From Anaerolineae bacterium (GTDB lineage: Bacteria; Chloroflexota; Anaerolineae; Aggregatilineales; UBA3940), in the NCBI GenBank assembly GCA_016926255.1, contig JAFGOY010000077.1, positions 1 to 64,000 on the forward strand: DNA of 64,000 bases. The letters run 5' to 3'. The notes beneath the pieces were generated by a model, which was not told the DNA's origin, searched no databases, and saw only the letters and a program-made list of their open reading frames with translations. A program made the translations under genes and the position numbers. This document shows, piece after piece, positions 55,260 through 64,000 of the stretch; position 1 is the stretch's first letter, and each line of letters opens with the position of its first letter.

Positions 55260-56495
55260 GTGTATCCAATTAACCGCCAAGTAATACTACTCCTGATGAT
55301 TTATCTGATCATTGCTTTCCTGCTGGCCGCCTGCCGGGGAACGGTCGGTGCCGCCGAATCTACGCCAACCGCGCTGGCCGATCCGACCGACTCGGTCACT
55401 TCGACGGCAGCGCCTACCCTGCCGCCCCCCGACATCACAGAGACCCATTTGCTCTGGCAGTGGACGGATTCCGTACCGGCTGCGCTGGTCGCATCGGGCG
55501 ATCAGGTGGTGGTGCTGACCACCGATGGATCGGCGGTGTGGCTCGATGCCGAGACCGGCGAGCGGCTGGCCGAATACCGGCTGTGGTCGGGGATTATCGA
55601 AGGGGCAGTGACGGGCGAGGTCTATTCGGACGAAGAACGGGTGATCGTCACCGCGCATCAGAACCCGCTTTTGCCCGGTGATGGCTTTCAGTCCAGGGTG
55701 GTTGTGTTCGATGGCCTGGCTTCCGAAAGCTGGTCGCTGCCGGAGCTTTCCGATCAGCGGTACTATCTGATCGCGCCGACCGGGGACGAGTTGATCGCGG
55801 CGGCGTCTTCGCCCGATCCGGCCTTGCCGGGGTTGAGTGCATTTGATCTTGATTCGGGCGATCGGCTCTGGCAGATCGAAAACGGCGAAGCGTTGGATAT
55901 CCGTCAGCTTACCGCCGCCAACGAGAAGATGTTTGCTCTGTTCGATGTTGCCGAGGGCGGGCGCATCGATGCGCGGCTGGTGGATGGCACCAAGTGGTGG
56001 GAGTGGATCGACCCGTCGGCCCCACAGCCTGATCACCTGCTGGTGAGCGATACCGGCCTGTACGTGATGGGAGTCAGCCGGGTACAGGCATTCGATCCGG
56101 AGCGCGGCACACCGCGCTGGTGGGTCGACCTGGCGGTTTCACCCGAAGCGGGCTTCGCGGCGGCGGGCGATAATCTGCATCTCGTTCCGGCTCCGACGGC
56201 GGAAACCGAGTTTCGATCCGGCGTCGTTAGCCTTGATGCTTCGTCTGGAAACCTAACCTGGCATGCGCTGGGGGGGATGCTCGTCGAGGCAATAGTCGTC
56301 CAGGGCGACACGTTATGGGTACTGACTAAAGATATCGACCGGGGGACGGTTTCGCTGAGCGGGTTGGAGGCACTGACCGGGTTGGAGCGGGTTCGTCTGG
56401 AAGTAGAGGGTTCGCCCGATTCGTTGTATCGACTGGCCGCCGGGGATCGAAATGTCTACGTGCTGGGTGATTCGCTGTATGCATTCGGTTCCTGA
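55260..56495 (+). CDS. Lipoprotein with PQQ-like beta-propeller
   Basis: A 411-residue lipoprotein: signal peptide with lipobox LLAAC (Cys near 25), Thr-rich spacer, then repeated WLDAETGERLAEYRL, FDLDSGDRLWQI, FDPERGTPRWWVDL and LDASSGNLTWHAL segments typical of PQQ-like propeller blades. Probably a scaffold or ligand-binding protein outside the membrane. GTG at 55260 follows TGGGG; a later ATG (residue 13) is possible. Unlike the preceding protease it has the GC-rich codon use of the region. Confidence 0.75.
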   Translation: MYPINRQVILLLMIYLIIAFLLAACRGTVGAAESTPTALADPTDSVTSTAAPTLPPPDITETHLLWQWTDSVPAALVASGDQVVVLTTDGSAVWLDAETGERLAEYRLWSGIIEGAVTGEVYSDEERVIVTAHQNPLLPGDGFQSRVVVFDGLASESWSLPELSDQRYYLIAPTGDELIAAASSPDPALPGLSAFDLDSGDRLWQIENGEALDIRQLTAANEKMFALFDVAEGGRIDARLVDGTKWWEWIDPSAPQPDHLLVSDTGLYVMGVSRVQAFDPERGTPRWWVDLAVSPEAGFAAAGDNLHLVPAPTAETEFRSGVVSLDASSGNLTWHALGGMLVEAIVVQGDTLWVLTKDIDRGTVSLSGLEALTGLERVRLEVEGSPDSLYRLAAGDRNVYVLGDSLYAFGS

Positions 56496-56573
56496 TGTGG
56501 TACTCTTCTTGTAGATTTCCCCTGGCAGGATAAATTCTGAACACAAGGGATCAACCCGTTCCGGTATTGAGAT

Positions 56574-57290
56574 ATGGATCGACTCGTTCAAACAACCCAG
56601 GAATTATTAAACTTCCGGCTCAACGCAGCCCAGCGCCACGCGTTCGAGGTCTATGCACGCGAACTGCTGGACTGGAACGCGCATACGAACCTTACGGCAA
56701 TTACCGATCCTGCCGACATCGAAATGCGCCATTTTGTCGATTCCCTCTCCTGCCTGAGCGTGATCAACCCCCGACAGGGAGCACTGCGGGTCATTGACGT
56801 AGGCACCGGGGCAGGGTTCCCCGGCATACCGATCAAGATCGCGTGCCCGGCAATCGACCTTGTGCTGGTCGAGGCAACTGTGAAAAAGGTCAGGTTTCTG
56901 GAACATATCGCCGAACAGTTGGGACTGGAACACGTTTCGATCATCCATGCGCGGGCCGAGTCGCTGGGACAGATTGCCGATCACCGCGAACAGTATGACT
57001 GGGTGCTTGCCCGCGCCGTCGCCGCGCTGCCGATCCTCGCTGAATACCTGCTGCCGCTGTGCCGGATCGGGGGGCACTGCCTGCCGCAAAAGGGGGAAAC
57101 GGCCCATCAGGAGGTCATCGAAGCGCAGCACGCGATCAACCTGCTAGGTGGAAAGGTGATACAGTTGACCCCTGTCGAGCTGCCCACAGTGGTCGATACC
57201 CGCTACCTGGTCGATATCGAGAAAGTTGCCAGTACCCCACCCAAATATCCGCGCCGCCCCGGCATGCCCTCCAAGCGCCCGCTGGGATGA
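56574..57290 (+). CDS. rsmG: 16S rRNA (guanine527-N7)-methyltransferase RsmG
   Basis: A 238-residue S-adenosylmethionine enzyme. GTGAGFPGIPIKIA (about residues 77-90) is the cofactor-binding motif and NLTAITDPADIEMRHFVDSL the conserved N-terminal signature; the C-terminal YPRRPGMPSKRPLG is the usual closing motif. It methylates G527 of 16S rRNA; loss gives low-level streptomycin resistance in other bacteria. Intact. Confidence 0.95.
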   Translation: MDRLVQTTQELLNFRLNAAQRHAFEVYARELLDWNAHTNLTAITDPADIEMRHFVDSLSCLSVINPRQGALRVIDVGTGAGFPGIPIKIACPAIDLVLVEATVKKVRFLEHIAEQLGLEHVSIIHARAESLGQIADHREQYDWVLARAVAALPILAEYLLPLCRIGGHCLPQKGETAHQEVIEAQHAINLLGGKVIQLTPVELPTVVDTRYLVDIEKVASTPPKYPRRPGMPSKRPLG

Positions 57291-57352
57291 AAGCAAACCG
57301 CAGAGGGTTCGGAGAGCTACCTCATACGACAAAGCTTTGAAGGAGCGAACAA

Positions 57353-57706
57353 ATGCCAAATCGGTTGGATGAATTCCGCACCTATCGTAAAAAAATGAAC
57401 GCTCGCATTTTCGAGATTGATCACCGGGGGATCAAACGTTTCTTCAACCTCGACAGCGCCGCCTATCGAGATGATGCGCTGGACGCAAAGACGAAAGAAC
57501 TGCTTGGCCTCGTTGCCTCGACGGTCTTGCGCTGCAACGATTGTATCGACTATCACCTGGATCAGTGCGTGCAGATCGGATGGACGGACGAGGAACTTTA
57601 CGAGGCCCTAAACGTGGCGTTGATCGTTGGGGGGAGCATCGTGATCCCGCACCTGCGGCATGCCGTTGAGACTATCGATCTGCTGCGGGCGGAAGAGGGA
57701 GAGTGA
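57353..57706 (+). CDS. Carboxymuconolactone decarboxylase/AhpD-like protein
   Basis: A 117-residue all-helical protein with CNDCIDYHLDQC (about residues 60-71): the CxxC with nearby His is the AhpD-like redox or proton-relay site. Such proteins act as peroxidase adaptors or decarboxylases. The ATG is preceded by GAAGGAGCG. Its stop abuts the end of recF on the other strand with no gap. Confidence 0.85.
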   Translation: MPNRLDEFRTYRKKMNARIFEIDHRGIKRFFNLDSAAYRDDALDAKTKELLGLVASTVLRCNDCIDYHLDQCVQIGWTDEELYEALNVALIVGGSIVIPHLRHAVETIDLLRAEEGE

Positions 57707-58933
57707 TCAGCGTTCCCTGACCTGGATCGTCCCGGCGTGAACGTGCCAGTGGGCGGCGTCTTCCAGCAAGCGGCTGTCCAGTAAGGATGGTTCAGCGGTG
57801 GTGACGACAACCTGTTCGACTTCGCCGATCTGCTCAAGCAAATAGCTTCTCCGGTGCGGGTCGAGTTCTGCCGCGACTTCGTCAAGAAGCAGGATCGGCG
57901 ATTCGCCGGTTTGCTGGCGCATCCAGTTCAGTTCGGCCAGCTTGAGGGCCAGCACAGCAGTGCGCCCCTGCCCGCGTGATCCATACAGCCCCAGATCGTA
58001 ACCGTTGACCAGAAATCGAATCTCATCACGCTGCGGGCCGATGGTCGTCATCCCGCGTTTGATATCCTCGCCGTAGCGTTCTTTCAACACACCCTGGAAC
58101 CGTTCGGCGATTTCCGCCGGGGGGAGTTTGGGTAGGGCCGATGCGCCCAGTGCCCCCGCATCGAGGGTAAGCTGCCCGCCGGGGGTGGAATTGGCGTCGA
58201 AGCCCGGTTCGTACTGCAATCGCAGGTGCTCGTCCTCCCCACTGAGATCGCTGTGAAAGACCTGGGCGCGGTGTTCCAACTCGCGGATCAACCGGTAGCG
58301 CCCGGCGACGAGCGTCGCGCCGTGCGTGGCGAGCTTCTCGTCCCAGAATTCAAGCTCGGTGAGATCAGGGCGCTTGCCCCGGAAATACTGCTCCTGAAGC
58401 TGTTTCAACAAGGCGTTTCGCTGTCCGAGGACTTTGTCGTACTGGCTGAGGGCATGGCAGTAGTCGGGATCGGTCTGGCAGAGGGTGATGTTCAGATAGC
58501 GGCGGCGACCGCTGGGTGATCCTTCGATCAGTGAAAGGTCCTGCGGGAGAAACATCACTACCCGCACCTGCCCCAGCAAATCCATCACCCGGCGGGGTAG
58601 CCCGTTGACGCGCACCTCTTTCTTGAAGCGGGTATTTCGCCCGTTTTGCTCGATCATCAGGGTGACCTCGACGCGTTTCAACCCTTCGAGGGTTTTGACT
58701 TCGGCTACAAGGCGCGCATAGGGGATGGGATCATCCTGCACCAGCCAGTTGATCAGTTGGCGGTCGGAGGTGGTATAGGGCGAGCGAGAGGTGGCGAGAT
58801 AGTAGATCGCCTCGATCAGGCTGGTTTTCCCCTGGGCGTTATCGCCAAACAGGACGACGGCGCCGGTCGGGAAAGGCATCTCAAGCCGGGCATAGTTGCG
58901 AAAATTGGTTAGCGAGAGATGGGTGATGTGCAT
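57707..58933 (-). CDS. recF: DNA replication and repair protein RecF
   Basis: A 408-residue SMC-like ATPase that loads RecA at gaps. Walker A GDNAQGKTSLIEAIYYLATSRS (about residues 31-52), the signature GSRGQGRTAVLALKLAELNWM, and Walker B ILLLDEVAAELDPHRR. Slightly longer than typical RecF (about 370). No dnaN or gyrB is adjacent, so it is outside the usual replication cluster. Single gene; TTACAAT-like -10 box on the minus strand near 58976. Confidence 0.92.
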   Translation of the reverse strand: MHITHLSLTNFRNYARLEMPFPTGAVVLFGDNAQGKTSLIEAIYYLATSRSPYTTSDRQLINWLVQDDPIPYARLVAEVKTLEGLKRVEVTLMIEQNGRNTRFKKEVRVNGLPRRVMDLLGQVRVVMFLPQDLSLIEGSPSGRRRYLNITLCQTDPDYCHALSQYDKVLGQRNALLKQLQEQYFRGKRPDLTELEFWDEKLATHGATLVAGRYRLIRELEHRAQVFHSDLSGEDEHLRLQYEPGFDANSTPGGQLTLDAGALGASALPKLPPAEIAERFQGVLKERYGEDIKRGMTTIGPQRDEIRFLVNGYDLGLYGSRGQGRTAVLALKLAELNWMRQQTGESPILLLDEVAAELDPHRRSYLLEQIGEVEQVVVTTAEPSLLDSRLLEDAAHWHVHAGTIQVRER

Positions 58934-59026
58934 ACCGCTGGTTTCCGGTTGGGCTGAATGATCACGGCGTGTATTGTAACATGCCGGAGCGAAAACGGTA
59001 TGAAATTGGCGGGGTGATTTCCCTGA

Positions 59027-59665
59027 TCAGCCGTGATACCGGTGAAAATCGTCGATCTGTTCGGCGGTCAGCGTGACCGGCTGGCCGACCTGCAAGGCGA
59101 GGTGATAAGCCTGCGCCGCCGTCTCGATGTCGAGGGCATATTCGAAGGCCCGATCGAGCGTTTCCCCAATCGTGACCAGCCCGTGATTTTGCAACAGGAG
59201 GCCCTTCAATCCGGGGCGTGATTGGAATACTGCTGCCGCGCCGCGCCCGACTTCGGGTGTCCCGGCAGGGGCGTAAGGTGCGACCGGGATATTCCCTCCT
59301 GCCGGGATGAGTTCTATCGAGATTGCGGGGATTTCTTTCACCAGCGAGGCAAAGACCAGCGCGTAGATCGAGTGGGTGTGGATGACGGCATTGACCTGGG
59401 GCAGGGCGGCAAGGATTGCCGTGTGGAGCGCCCATTCGGATGAGGGCTTGTGGCCCGGCTTCGCATCGACGACCGCGCCGTTCGGGTCGATGATGACGAT
59501 GTCATCCGGCTGCATTTTCTCGTACCACAGCCCGGAAGGAGTGATCGCAATCAGGCCGTCGTCGCCACGCAGGGAGACGTTCCCCGCCGAAAGCCGGATC
59601 AGCCCGGCCCCGTAGAGCCGGAGGGCCATTCTGTAAACCTGTTCGCGCTGGTCGGTGATGTTCAT
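59027..59665 (-). CDS. Class II aldolase/adducin family protein (fuculose-phosphate-aldolase-like)
   Basis: A 212-residue zinc aldolase-like protein. Zinc ligands HTHS (about residues 92-95) and the later His in LKGLLLQNHGLVTIGE; catalytic Glu in PSSEWALH (about 74); RLSAGNVSLR is the phosphate-binding start. Substrates of this family include L-fuculose-1-phosphate, L-ribulose-5-phosphate and methylthioribulose-phosphate; not decided here. ATG at 59665 has AAGGATACTCG upstream. Confidence 0.85.
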   Translation of the reverse strand: MNITDQREQVYRMALRLYGAGLIRLSAGNVSLRGDDGLIAITPSGLWYEKMQPDDIVIIDPNGAVVDAKPGHKPSSEWALHTAILAALPQVNAVIHTHSIYALVFASLVKEIPAISIELIPAGGNIPVAPYAPAGTPEVGRGAAAVFQSRPGLKGLLLQNHGLVTIGETLDRAFEYALDIETAAQAYHLALQVGQPVTLTAEQIDDFHRYHG

Positions 59666-59680
59666 CGAGTATCCTTTAGC

Positions 59681-59706
59681 AAAAATGGCTGCGGTTATGC
59701 AGCCAT
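59681..59706 (-). terminator. Intrinsic terminator of the ABC exporter operon
   Basis: Minus strand: perfect 8-bp stem ATGGCTGC / GCAGCCAT with a 6-base loop and TTTTTGC. It separates the exporter operon from the aldolase gene. Confidence 0.85.
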
Positions 59707-59736
59707 TATGCCCCCGGATGAGCAATTGATCCAGGA

Positions 59737-60528
59737 TTATCCCGACGGCTGAGTTACCGTATCGGAGACGATCAGGCCGTCGACCAGCTCGATGCGACGG
59801 CTGGCACGTTTTGCGAGGTCTTCGTCATGGGTGACGAGCAGCAGGGTTTTTCCCTGCCCGACCAGGGTTTCGAAGATCGACCAGATCGTGTCGGCGGTTC
59901 TCGAATCCAGGTTGCCGGTCGGCTCGTCGCCGATGATCACCTGCGGATCGTTGGCGAGGGCGCGGGCAATCGCGATGCGCTGCTGCTGCCCGCCTGATAC
60001 CGCCGTCGGGCGTTTGTGGGCGTGCTCGGCGATCTCGACCATCTCCAACAGATGCATGGCCCGTTCGACCCGCTCTCGGGGGGTGAATACGTCGCAGAAA
60101 TCCATCGGCGCTTTGACGTTCTCCAGCACCGTCAGTGATGGTAAAAGCTGGAAGAACTGGAACACGATGCCGATATGGATGCCGCGCCATATGGCTAACC
60201 GGTTCTCGTTGAGATCGTTGGTACGGGTGCCGCCGATGATCACATCACCGGATGTTGGCCGGTCGATGCCACCGAGCATGTTGATCAGGGTTGTTTTCCC
60301 GGCCCCCGATTTTCCCAGGACGGCGACCATCTGCCCTTTATCAATCGACAGATCGATGCCGCGAAGGGCGGGGAATTCTCCCGATGGCGTCCGGTAGTTT
60401 TTGATTACCTGCTTAAGCTCGATCTGAACATGCCCATTCGTCGGCTCGATAAGCTCAGGCTGCATTGTTTGAAGTTGTCCGGGTTGGGCCAGTATACTGT
60501 TCATTATCTTCGTTACCTTTGAGATCAT
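59737..60528 (-). CDS. ABC transporter ATPase, MacB/LolD type
   Basis: A 263-residue ATPase with Walker A GKSGAGKTT, signature SGGQQQRIAIARALA and Walker B IGDEPTGNLD. It closely follows the LolD/MacB pattern and pairs with the FtsX-type permease gene, whose stop overlaps this start by four bases (ATGA); ATG at 60504 is a possible later start. Likely exports a substrate or couples to an envelope process; substrate unknown. Under control of the upstream TetR is inferred from divergence. Confidence 0.9.
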   Translation of the reverse strand: MISKVTKIMNSILAQPGQLQTMQPELIEPTNGHVQIELKQVIKNYRTPSGEFPALRGIDLSIDKGQMVAVLGKSGAGKTTLINMLGGIDRPTSGDVIIGGTRTNDLNENRLAIWRGIHIGIVFQFFQLLPSLTVLENVKAPMDFCDVFTPRERVERAMHLLEMVEIAEHAHKRPTAVSGGQQQRIAIARALANDPQVIIGDEPTGNLDSRTADTIWSIFETLVGQGKTLLLVTHDEDLAKRASRRIELVDGLIVSDTVTQPSG

Positions 60529-62915
60529 TCGTAAGCCAGGGCTTCCCGCACGCTGATTTGTACGGCGCGGAAAGCAGGTGTCCAGCAGGAGATGATCGCC
60601 AGAATGATGGAGAAAATCGCCCAGATAGTGACACCTTCGAGAGAATAATAGTAATCAAATGGACCGTCAATAAAGGCCATGCCAACCGCCCTGTTGAGCG
60701 CCAGACCGACCGGGTAAGCCAGCAGCGCACCAAACAGCGAACTGATCAGGCTGATGACGATCCCCTCGGCGATGACGATGCCCCAGACCGAGAAATTGGT
60801 CGCGCCGACGGCACGCATCACGGCAATCTCGCGGGTGCGCTCCAGGACATTCAGGCTCATCGTTCCGGCCAGCCCTAAACCGCCAACGACGGCCAGCAGC
60901 AGGGCGACGACGAACAGCAGGATGATTATAATGTTGAAGTTGGATGTGATCCCGTTGCGAAATGAGATGATAGAAGTCGTCTGGGTAACCGGGAAATCGA
61001 CGCTGTCCTTGAAATGATCGGAGAGTGCCTGGGCAACATCGAGCTGGAAATCCTGTGTATGCCGGGATGTTTCTATAATCAGCCGTCTGGCATAGTTCCG
61101 GGTCCCCCAGTGACTCTGGTAATAGGTGTCGGTGATAAAGGCAAAGCCGTCGGCGGTGGGCGATCCCAGGGGCGAAACCGCCCCGACGATTACCAGGGTT
61201 TCCTCTTCACCATCCACTTCGAGCGTGATTTCCTTGCCGATTTGCATTTCCGGGTTGTCGATCAATATGTCTTTGGTGAACACTACCTCGTTGACGTTCC
61301 CCGAATTCAGCCAACGCCCCTCTTCGATGATGGGGTTTGAATAACGAGAATCGGGCGGCAGTCCAAAGATGGTAACATTCTGACCTTCGCTGCCATCGTC
61401 CCGGATATGCTGGCCTTTGTTGATATTCCATGCTTCACAGTTCTGGACGCCATCGATTCGACGCGCTTCCCGCAGCAGCGTGTCGATGGGCTGGTCGGTC
61501 TGGAAATCAACGGCCACGTCATATTCCATCAGGTGGAAAATGTTATATACCATTGTCAGCATACCTGTACGCACGCTGAAGATCGCGATAAAGACCGAAC
61601 TGGCGATGATCAACGTGCCAAGAGTGAGGCGGAGACGGCCCCTGCGTCGAAAGGTGTTGCGCAGCGAAAGCATCAGGGGGCGGGGGAGGCCGCGCAGCTT
61701 TTCGATCAATCTGTCGATGTCGCCTTTCTTCTGGAGGGCATCGCTCGACTGCTGATCGTAGATTGCTTCCCTGGCAGTGATCCACGTCCCACGAAGGATC
61801 GGGATGACGGCTGCCAGCGGGGGAACGATCAGACCAATAAAAATTTGGAGGAACAGGATCGTCGGAGAGAGCGTGAAATTCACGATGTCGAAATTGATTC
61901 GACCTGCAACGAACCTGGCAAACGTCTGCGCTCCAATCACCCCCAGCGGCACCGAGATGCATACGGCCATAAGACCGTATACCAGCATCGAAGCAAGGTA
62001 GACGACCAAAAGTTGTTTGCTCCTCGCTCCGATAGTTTTCATCATCCCGATTTGTTTTGTCTGCTGTTGGAGGATGGCCGAAGTGGTATTGATCACCAGG
62101 AACCCACTGAGAATCAGGCTGAATGCGCCGATGACTCCCAGTACGACGACGAGAGTCGTGATGATGTTCATCCCCCAGTGGGTTTTTGGAATGTCAGAAG
62201 AAGATACAATATATCCCTCGTTTTCGATCCGTTCCTGGATGTCGGTGATGGTATGTTCAATCTCGCTGCGGCTTGACGTATCGTTCAGGGCGATATAGAG
62301 CTTATTGTAATCGCGGGAGCCGATCAGCCAATTGAGAGTGTCAAATGAGATATACCCGTAGCCCTCGCCATAATTCTCCGCCGGAAACTGGACGACATCG
62401 TGGACTGTCCCGACGACTGTCAGGTCCTGGGTACTCCCGTCTGCCAGTTCGATATGGAGGGTTTCGCCGGTCGGAAAATCGGGGATATTGTAGCTGGAAC
62501 GTTCGAGCAGCACCTCACGTCGACGAGGGGGCCACTGGCCGCTTTCTGGCGTAAATTTAGCCACTTCAATATCGTCAAAGTCGGAGATTGCATACAGGTT
62601 GAAAGATTTCCAGTTTCCGGGCGATTCTTCAAGATTGATGACGGTCTCATACCGGCCTTCTGCCACCTCAACCTGACGCAGCCCGCTTACGAAATCGACC
62701 AGGCTGTCATCAAACGGTGAAACGGTCATGATCGCGGTCGCCGGGCTGCTATCGATATATTCACGTTCCAATTCGCTGAGTATCACCCCGCGAGCATTCG
62801 CAACGACGCCAAAAGCAAAAACCCCGACGGCGATGGCGAGGGCTACCAGTAAAGTCCGGGCCTTGTTATCCCATAAATCGCGGAAGACTTTTTGCCAGCG
62901 TATATCAATAATCAT
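60525..62915 (-). CDS. ABC transporter permease with two FtsX/MacB modules
   Basis: A 796-residue permease: a helix near residue 20, a large extracytoplasmic domain, three helices from about 265 to 390, a second extracytoplasmic domain, and three helices near the C-terminus, the double FtsX layout. Segments MSLNVLERTREIAVMRAVGATN and VNTTSAILQQQTKQIGMMKTIGARSKQ show the paired FtsX motif. Works with the following ATPase. ATG at 62915 has AGGAA upstream. A perfect TATAAT on the minus strand (62935-62940) is the likely -10. Confidence 0.88.
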   Translation of the reverse strand: MIIDIRWQKVFRDLWDNKARTLLVALAIAVGVFAFGVVANARGVILSELEREYIDSSPATAIMTVSPFDDSLVDFVSGLRQVEVAEGRYETVINLEESPGNWKSFNLYAISDFDDIEVAKFTPESGQWPPRRREVLLERSSYNIPDFPTGETLHIELADGSTQDLTVVGTVHDVVQFPAENYGEGYGYISFDTLNWLIGSRDYNKLYIALNDTSSRSEIEHTITDIQERIENEGYIVSSSDIPKTHWGMNIITTLVVVLGVIGAFSLILSGFLVINTTSAILQQQTKQIGMMKTIGARSKQLLVVYLASMLVYGLMAVCISVPLGVIGAQTFARFVAGRINFDIVNFTLSPTILFLQIFIGLIVPPLAAVIPILRGTWITAREAIYDQQSSDALQKKGDIDRLIEKLRGLPRPLMLSLRNTFRRRGRLRLTLGTLIIASSVFIAIFSVRTGMLTMVYNIFHLMEYDVAVDFQTDQPIDTLLREARRIDGVQNCEAWNINKGQHIRDDGSEGQNVTIFGLPPDSRYSNPIIEEGRWLNSGNVNEVVFTKDILIDNPEMQIGKEITLEVDGEEETLVIVGAVSPLGSPTADGFAFITDTYYQSHWGTRNYARRLIIETSRHTQDFQLDVAQALSDHFKDSVDFPVTQTTSIISFRNGITSNFNIIIILLFVVALLLAVVGGLGLAGTMSLNVLERTREIAVMRAVGATNFSVWGIVIAEGIVISLISSLFGALLAYPVGLALNRAVGMAFIDGPFDYYYSLEGVTIWAIFSIILAIISCWTPAFRAVQISVREALAYE

Positions 62916-62934
62916 TGTTTTTCCTATCGGTACC

Positions 62935-63005
62935 ATTATAAAACAGCTCGTCTATTTATAGACGACTTGATCATATTTGAACATAATGTTCAAATACAAT
63001 ATAAT
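62935..63005. promoter_or_regulatory. Divergent promoter region with two palindromic operators
   Basis: Plus strand: TTGAAC (62977-62982), 17-base spacer, TATAAT (63000-63005), promoter for the tetR gene. Minus strand: TATAAT (62935-62940) for the permease. A perfect 23-base palindrome with 11-base arms (62974-62996, half TATTTGAACAT) covers the tetR -35, and TCGTCTA-TTTA-TAGACGA (62948-62965) lies upstream of the permease -10. Both are good TetR-type operator candidates. Confidence 0.7.
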
Positions 63006-63097
63006 TCATATACCGGAATGGCGAAAGGCTCAAACTCGATCAATTTCTACGGCGTGTCAGTTTTGAACAAATGTCTATTTAACACAGGAGTGTTTCG

Positions 63098-63709
63098 ATG
63101 GCGGAGGAGACTCTCAATCGTTTCGAACGTCGGAAGCTACGTACCCGCCAGCAGTTGAAGGAGGCGGCGGTCGAGTTGATCCTGGAAATAGGGTACGACT
63201 CGACTACTGTGCAGGATATCACCGACCGGGCCGACCTGGGGCGAGGAACGTTTTACGTCCATTTCAAAGATAAAGAAGACATCGTTTGGACCATCCTGCA
63301 AGACAGCCTGACGGGGATGATGGAGTCTATCCGGAAGTATATTCCAAGCAGCATCGAGGAAGTGTCGGGACTGTACCATATCTACACTGCGATTTTTCGC
63401 TACGCGGAATCGAACCGTGCTTTTCTTCAGGTAGCCCTGGGGAAGAAAGGAAATGCACTGCTGACTGCCCGAATTAAGGAATACGCCGTTCAGCAAATAC
63501 AAACCAACATCCAGGAGCGTGTCGCCCTTCAGGTTGTGGCATATAACGTCCCTATCGAATGCCTGGCGCGGTACAAAGCCGGGGCATTGATCGAGGTGCT
63601 GCTCTGGTGGCTGAACGAAGACGACCGGTATACTCCCGAAGAAATAGCCGAGATATTCTATCGAATCGAGATGCACGGGGGGCCGCCTATCGGTTCGATT
63701 GTGAAATAG
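63098..63709 (+). CDS. TetR-family transcriptional regulator
   Basis: A 203-residue regulator. Helix-turn-helix region ILEIGYDSTTVQDITDRADLGRGTFYVHFKDKEDIVW (about residues 25-60) is the standard TetR DNA-binding part; the C-terminal helical part is the ligand domain, of no recognisable subclass. AGGAG lies ahead of the ATG at 63098. Divergent from the ABC exporter, so it probably represses that exporter and itself. The half-sites TTGAACA (63063-63069) and GTCTATTTA (63073-63081) recur in its leader. Confidence 0.9.
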   Translation: MAEETLNRFERRKLRTRQQLKEAAVELILEIGYDSTTVQDITDRADLGRGTFYVHFKDKEDIVWTILQDSLTGMMESIRKYIPSSIEEVSGLYHIYTAIFRYAESNRAFLQVALGKKGNALLTARIKEYAVQQIQTNIQERVALQVVAYNVPIECLARYKAGALIEVLLWWLNEDDRYTPEEIAEIFYRIEMHGGPPIGSIVK

Positions 63710-63738
63710 ACTATCAATGAAAGCCCTGACGGGCGACC

Positions 63739-64000
63739 TTAACGTTTCAGGTGAAAGGGAATGTCGATAATCGCGCGGGTCTTTCCCATCCGGTGACGTC
63801 GATACATCAGCGCCAGCTTGAGCCGCCAGGCGGTCTGGTTGTGAAGCAGGTTGTGCCACCATTTCGCGGGGATAAATTCCGGAATGACGATGCTGGCTAA
63901 CTGGCCGTCGTCGGCTTCGTTGTCGAGCCTATCAAGGTAGTCCAGTAATGGGCCAATAAAAGATCGATACGGCGATGGTACGATATCCAGCACTGCAACC
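63739..64000 (-). CDS. C-terminal end of an APC-family amino acid permease (cut by window edge)
   Basis: The last 87 codons or so of a gene that begins beyond the window. The visible part, with VIPEFIPAKWWHNLLHNQTAWRLKLALMYR and a final IIDIPFHL, resembles the soluble C-terminal tail of APC-superfamily amino acid permeases found in Chloroflexota and Actinobacteria. No membrane segment is inside the window, so the family call rests on this tail. Convergent with tetR. Confidence 0.6.
   Translation of the reverse strand, partial: VAVLDIVPSPYRSFIGPLLDYLDRLDNEADDGQLASIVIPEFIPAKWWHNLLHNQTAWRLKLALMYRRHRMGKTRAIIDIPFHLKR

Noticed and set aside
63710-63738. Terminator between tetR and the permease tail
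   Set aside because: Only a 4-bp GCCC/GGGC stem with no T-run is present.

Overview
The window looks like chromosomal DNA of an uncultured or little-studied Chloroflexota bacterium, probably of the Anaerolineae side of the phylum (inference, moderate confidence). Evidence: GC-rich coding sequence; many exported proteins with Thr/Pro-rich low-complexity spacers behind a lipobox or membrane anchor; a LexA gene with a GAAC-N4-GTTC operator of the Gram-positive type; a mevalonate block with an archaeal-type HMG-CoA synthase; an alpha-glucan phosphorylase. I see no rRNA, tRNA, CRISPR array, phage or insertion sequence. The content is mostly housekeeping and metabolism, with a few atypical genes inserted.

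Layout. 1-7.3 kb: dephospho-CoA kinase fused to a GNAT-like domain, a cobalamin-binding mutase-like protein, a PglD/NeuD-type acyltransferase, two envelope proteins and the YifB/ComM ATPase. 7.35-8.78 kb: an AT-rich pair of unknown membrane-anchored proteins and a cluster of small hairpin repeats. 8.78-11.9 kb (minus strand): HMG-CoA reductase, HMG-CoA synthase and two zinc-ribbon/DUF35-type proteins, an apparent mevalonate operon. 12-16.5 kb: membrane and secreted proteins including a polysaccharide deacetylase. 16.5-25.2 kb: lexA with a clear SOS promoter, a guanylate-kinase-like protein, a sugar-phosphate nucleotidyltransferase, a UPF0316 protein, a DUF429 protein, glgP behind a promoter plus terminator-like leader hairpin, and radA. 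25.3-29.6 kb: a polytopic subtilisin-like protease and an SLC13-type permease. 29.7-34.3 kb (minus): an ECF vitamin-type transporter (S, A-A fusion, T) led by a MocR-type PLP regulator. 34.4-46 kb: a phosphodiesterase, YceI lipoprotein, two Yip1 proteins, an ABC-F protein, an operon of ATC-hydrolase-like, M24 peptidase and short GH3 protein, and an ECF sigma/anti-sigma pair. 46.1-59.7 kb: surE, recD2, a TPR protein, thpR, a Mut7-C protein, coaBC, a Clp_N/site-2-protease fusion of low GC, a beta-propeller lipoprotein, rsmG, an AhpD-like protein, recF and a class II aldolase. 59.7-64 kb: a MacB/FtsX-type ABC exporter divergent from a TetR regulator with two palindromes between them, and the C-terminal end of an APC permease.

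How the parts fit. DNA damage and replication functions (lexA, radA, recD2, recF) are scattered, not one operon. CoA supply (coaE, coaBC) and CoA-dependent mevalonate synthesis are both present. The best candidates for something undescribed are the Clp_N/S2P fusion (53973-55232), the ATC-hydrolase/M24/GH3 operon (41165-44045), the MocR-led ECF transporter, the polytopic S8 protease, and the hairpin repeats whose loops are TGC or GCA. Starts were moved to internal ATG/GTG codons where a ribosome binding site or family alignment favoured it.
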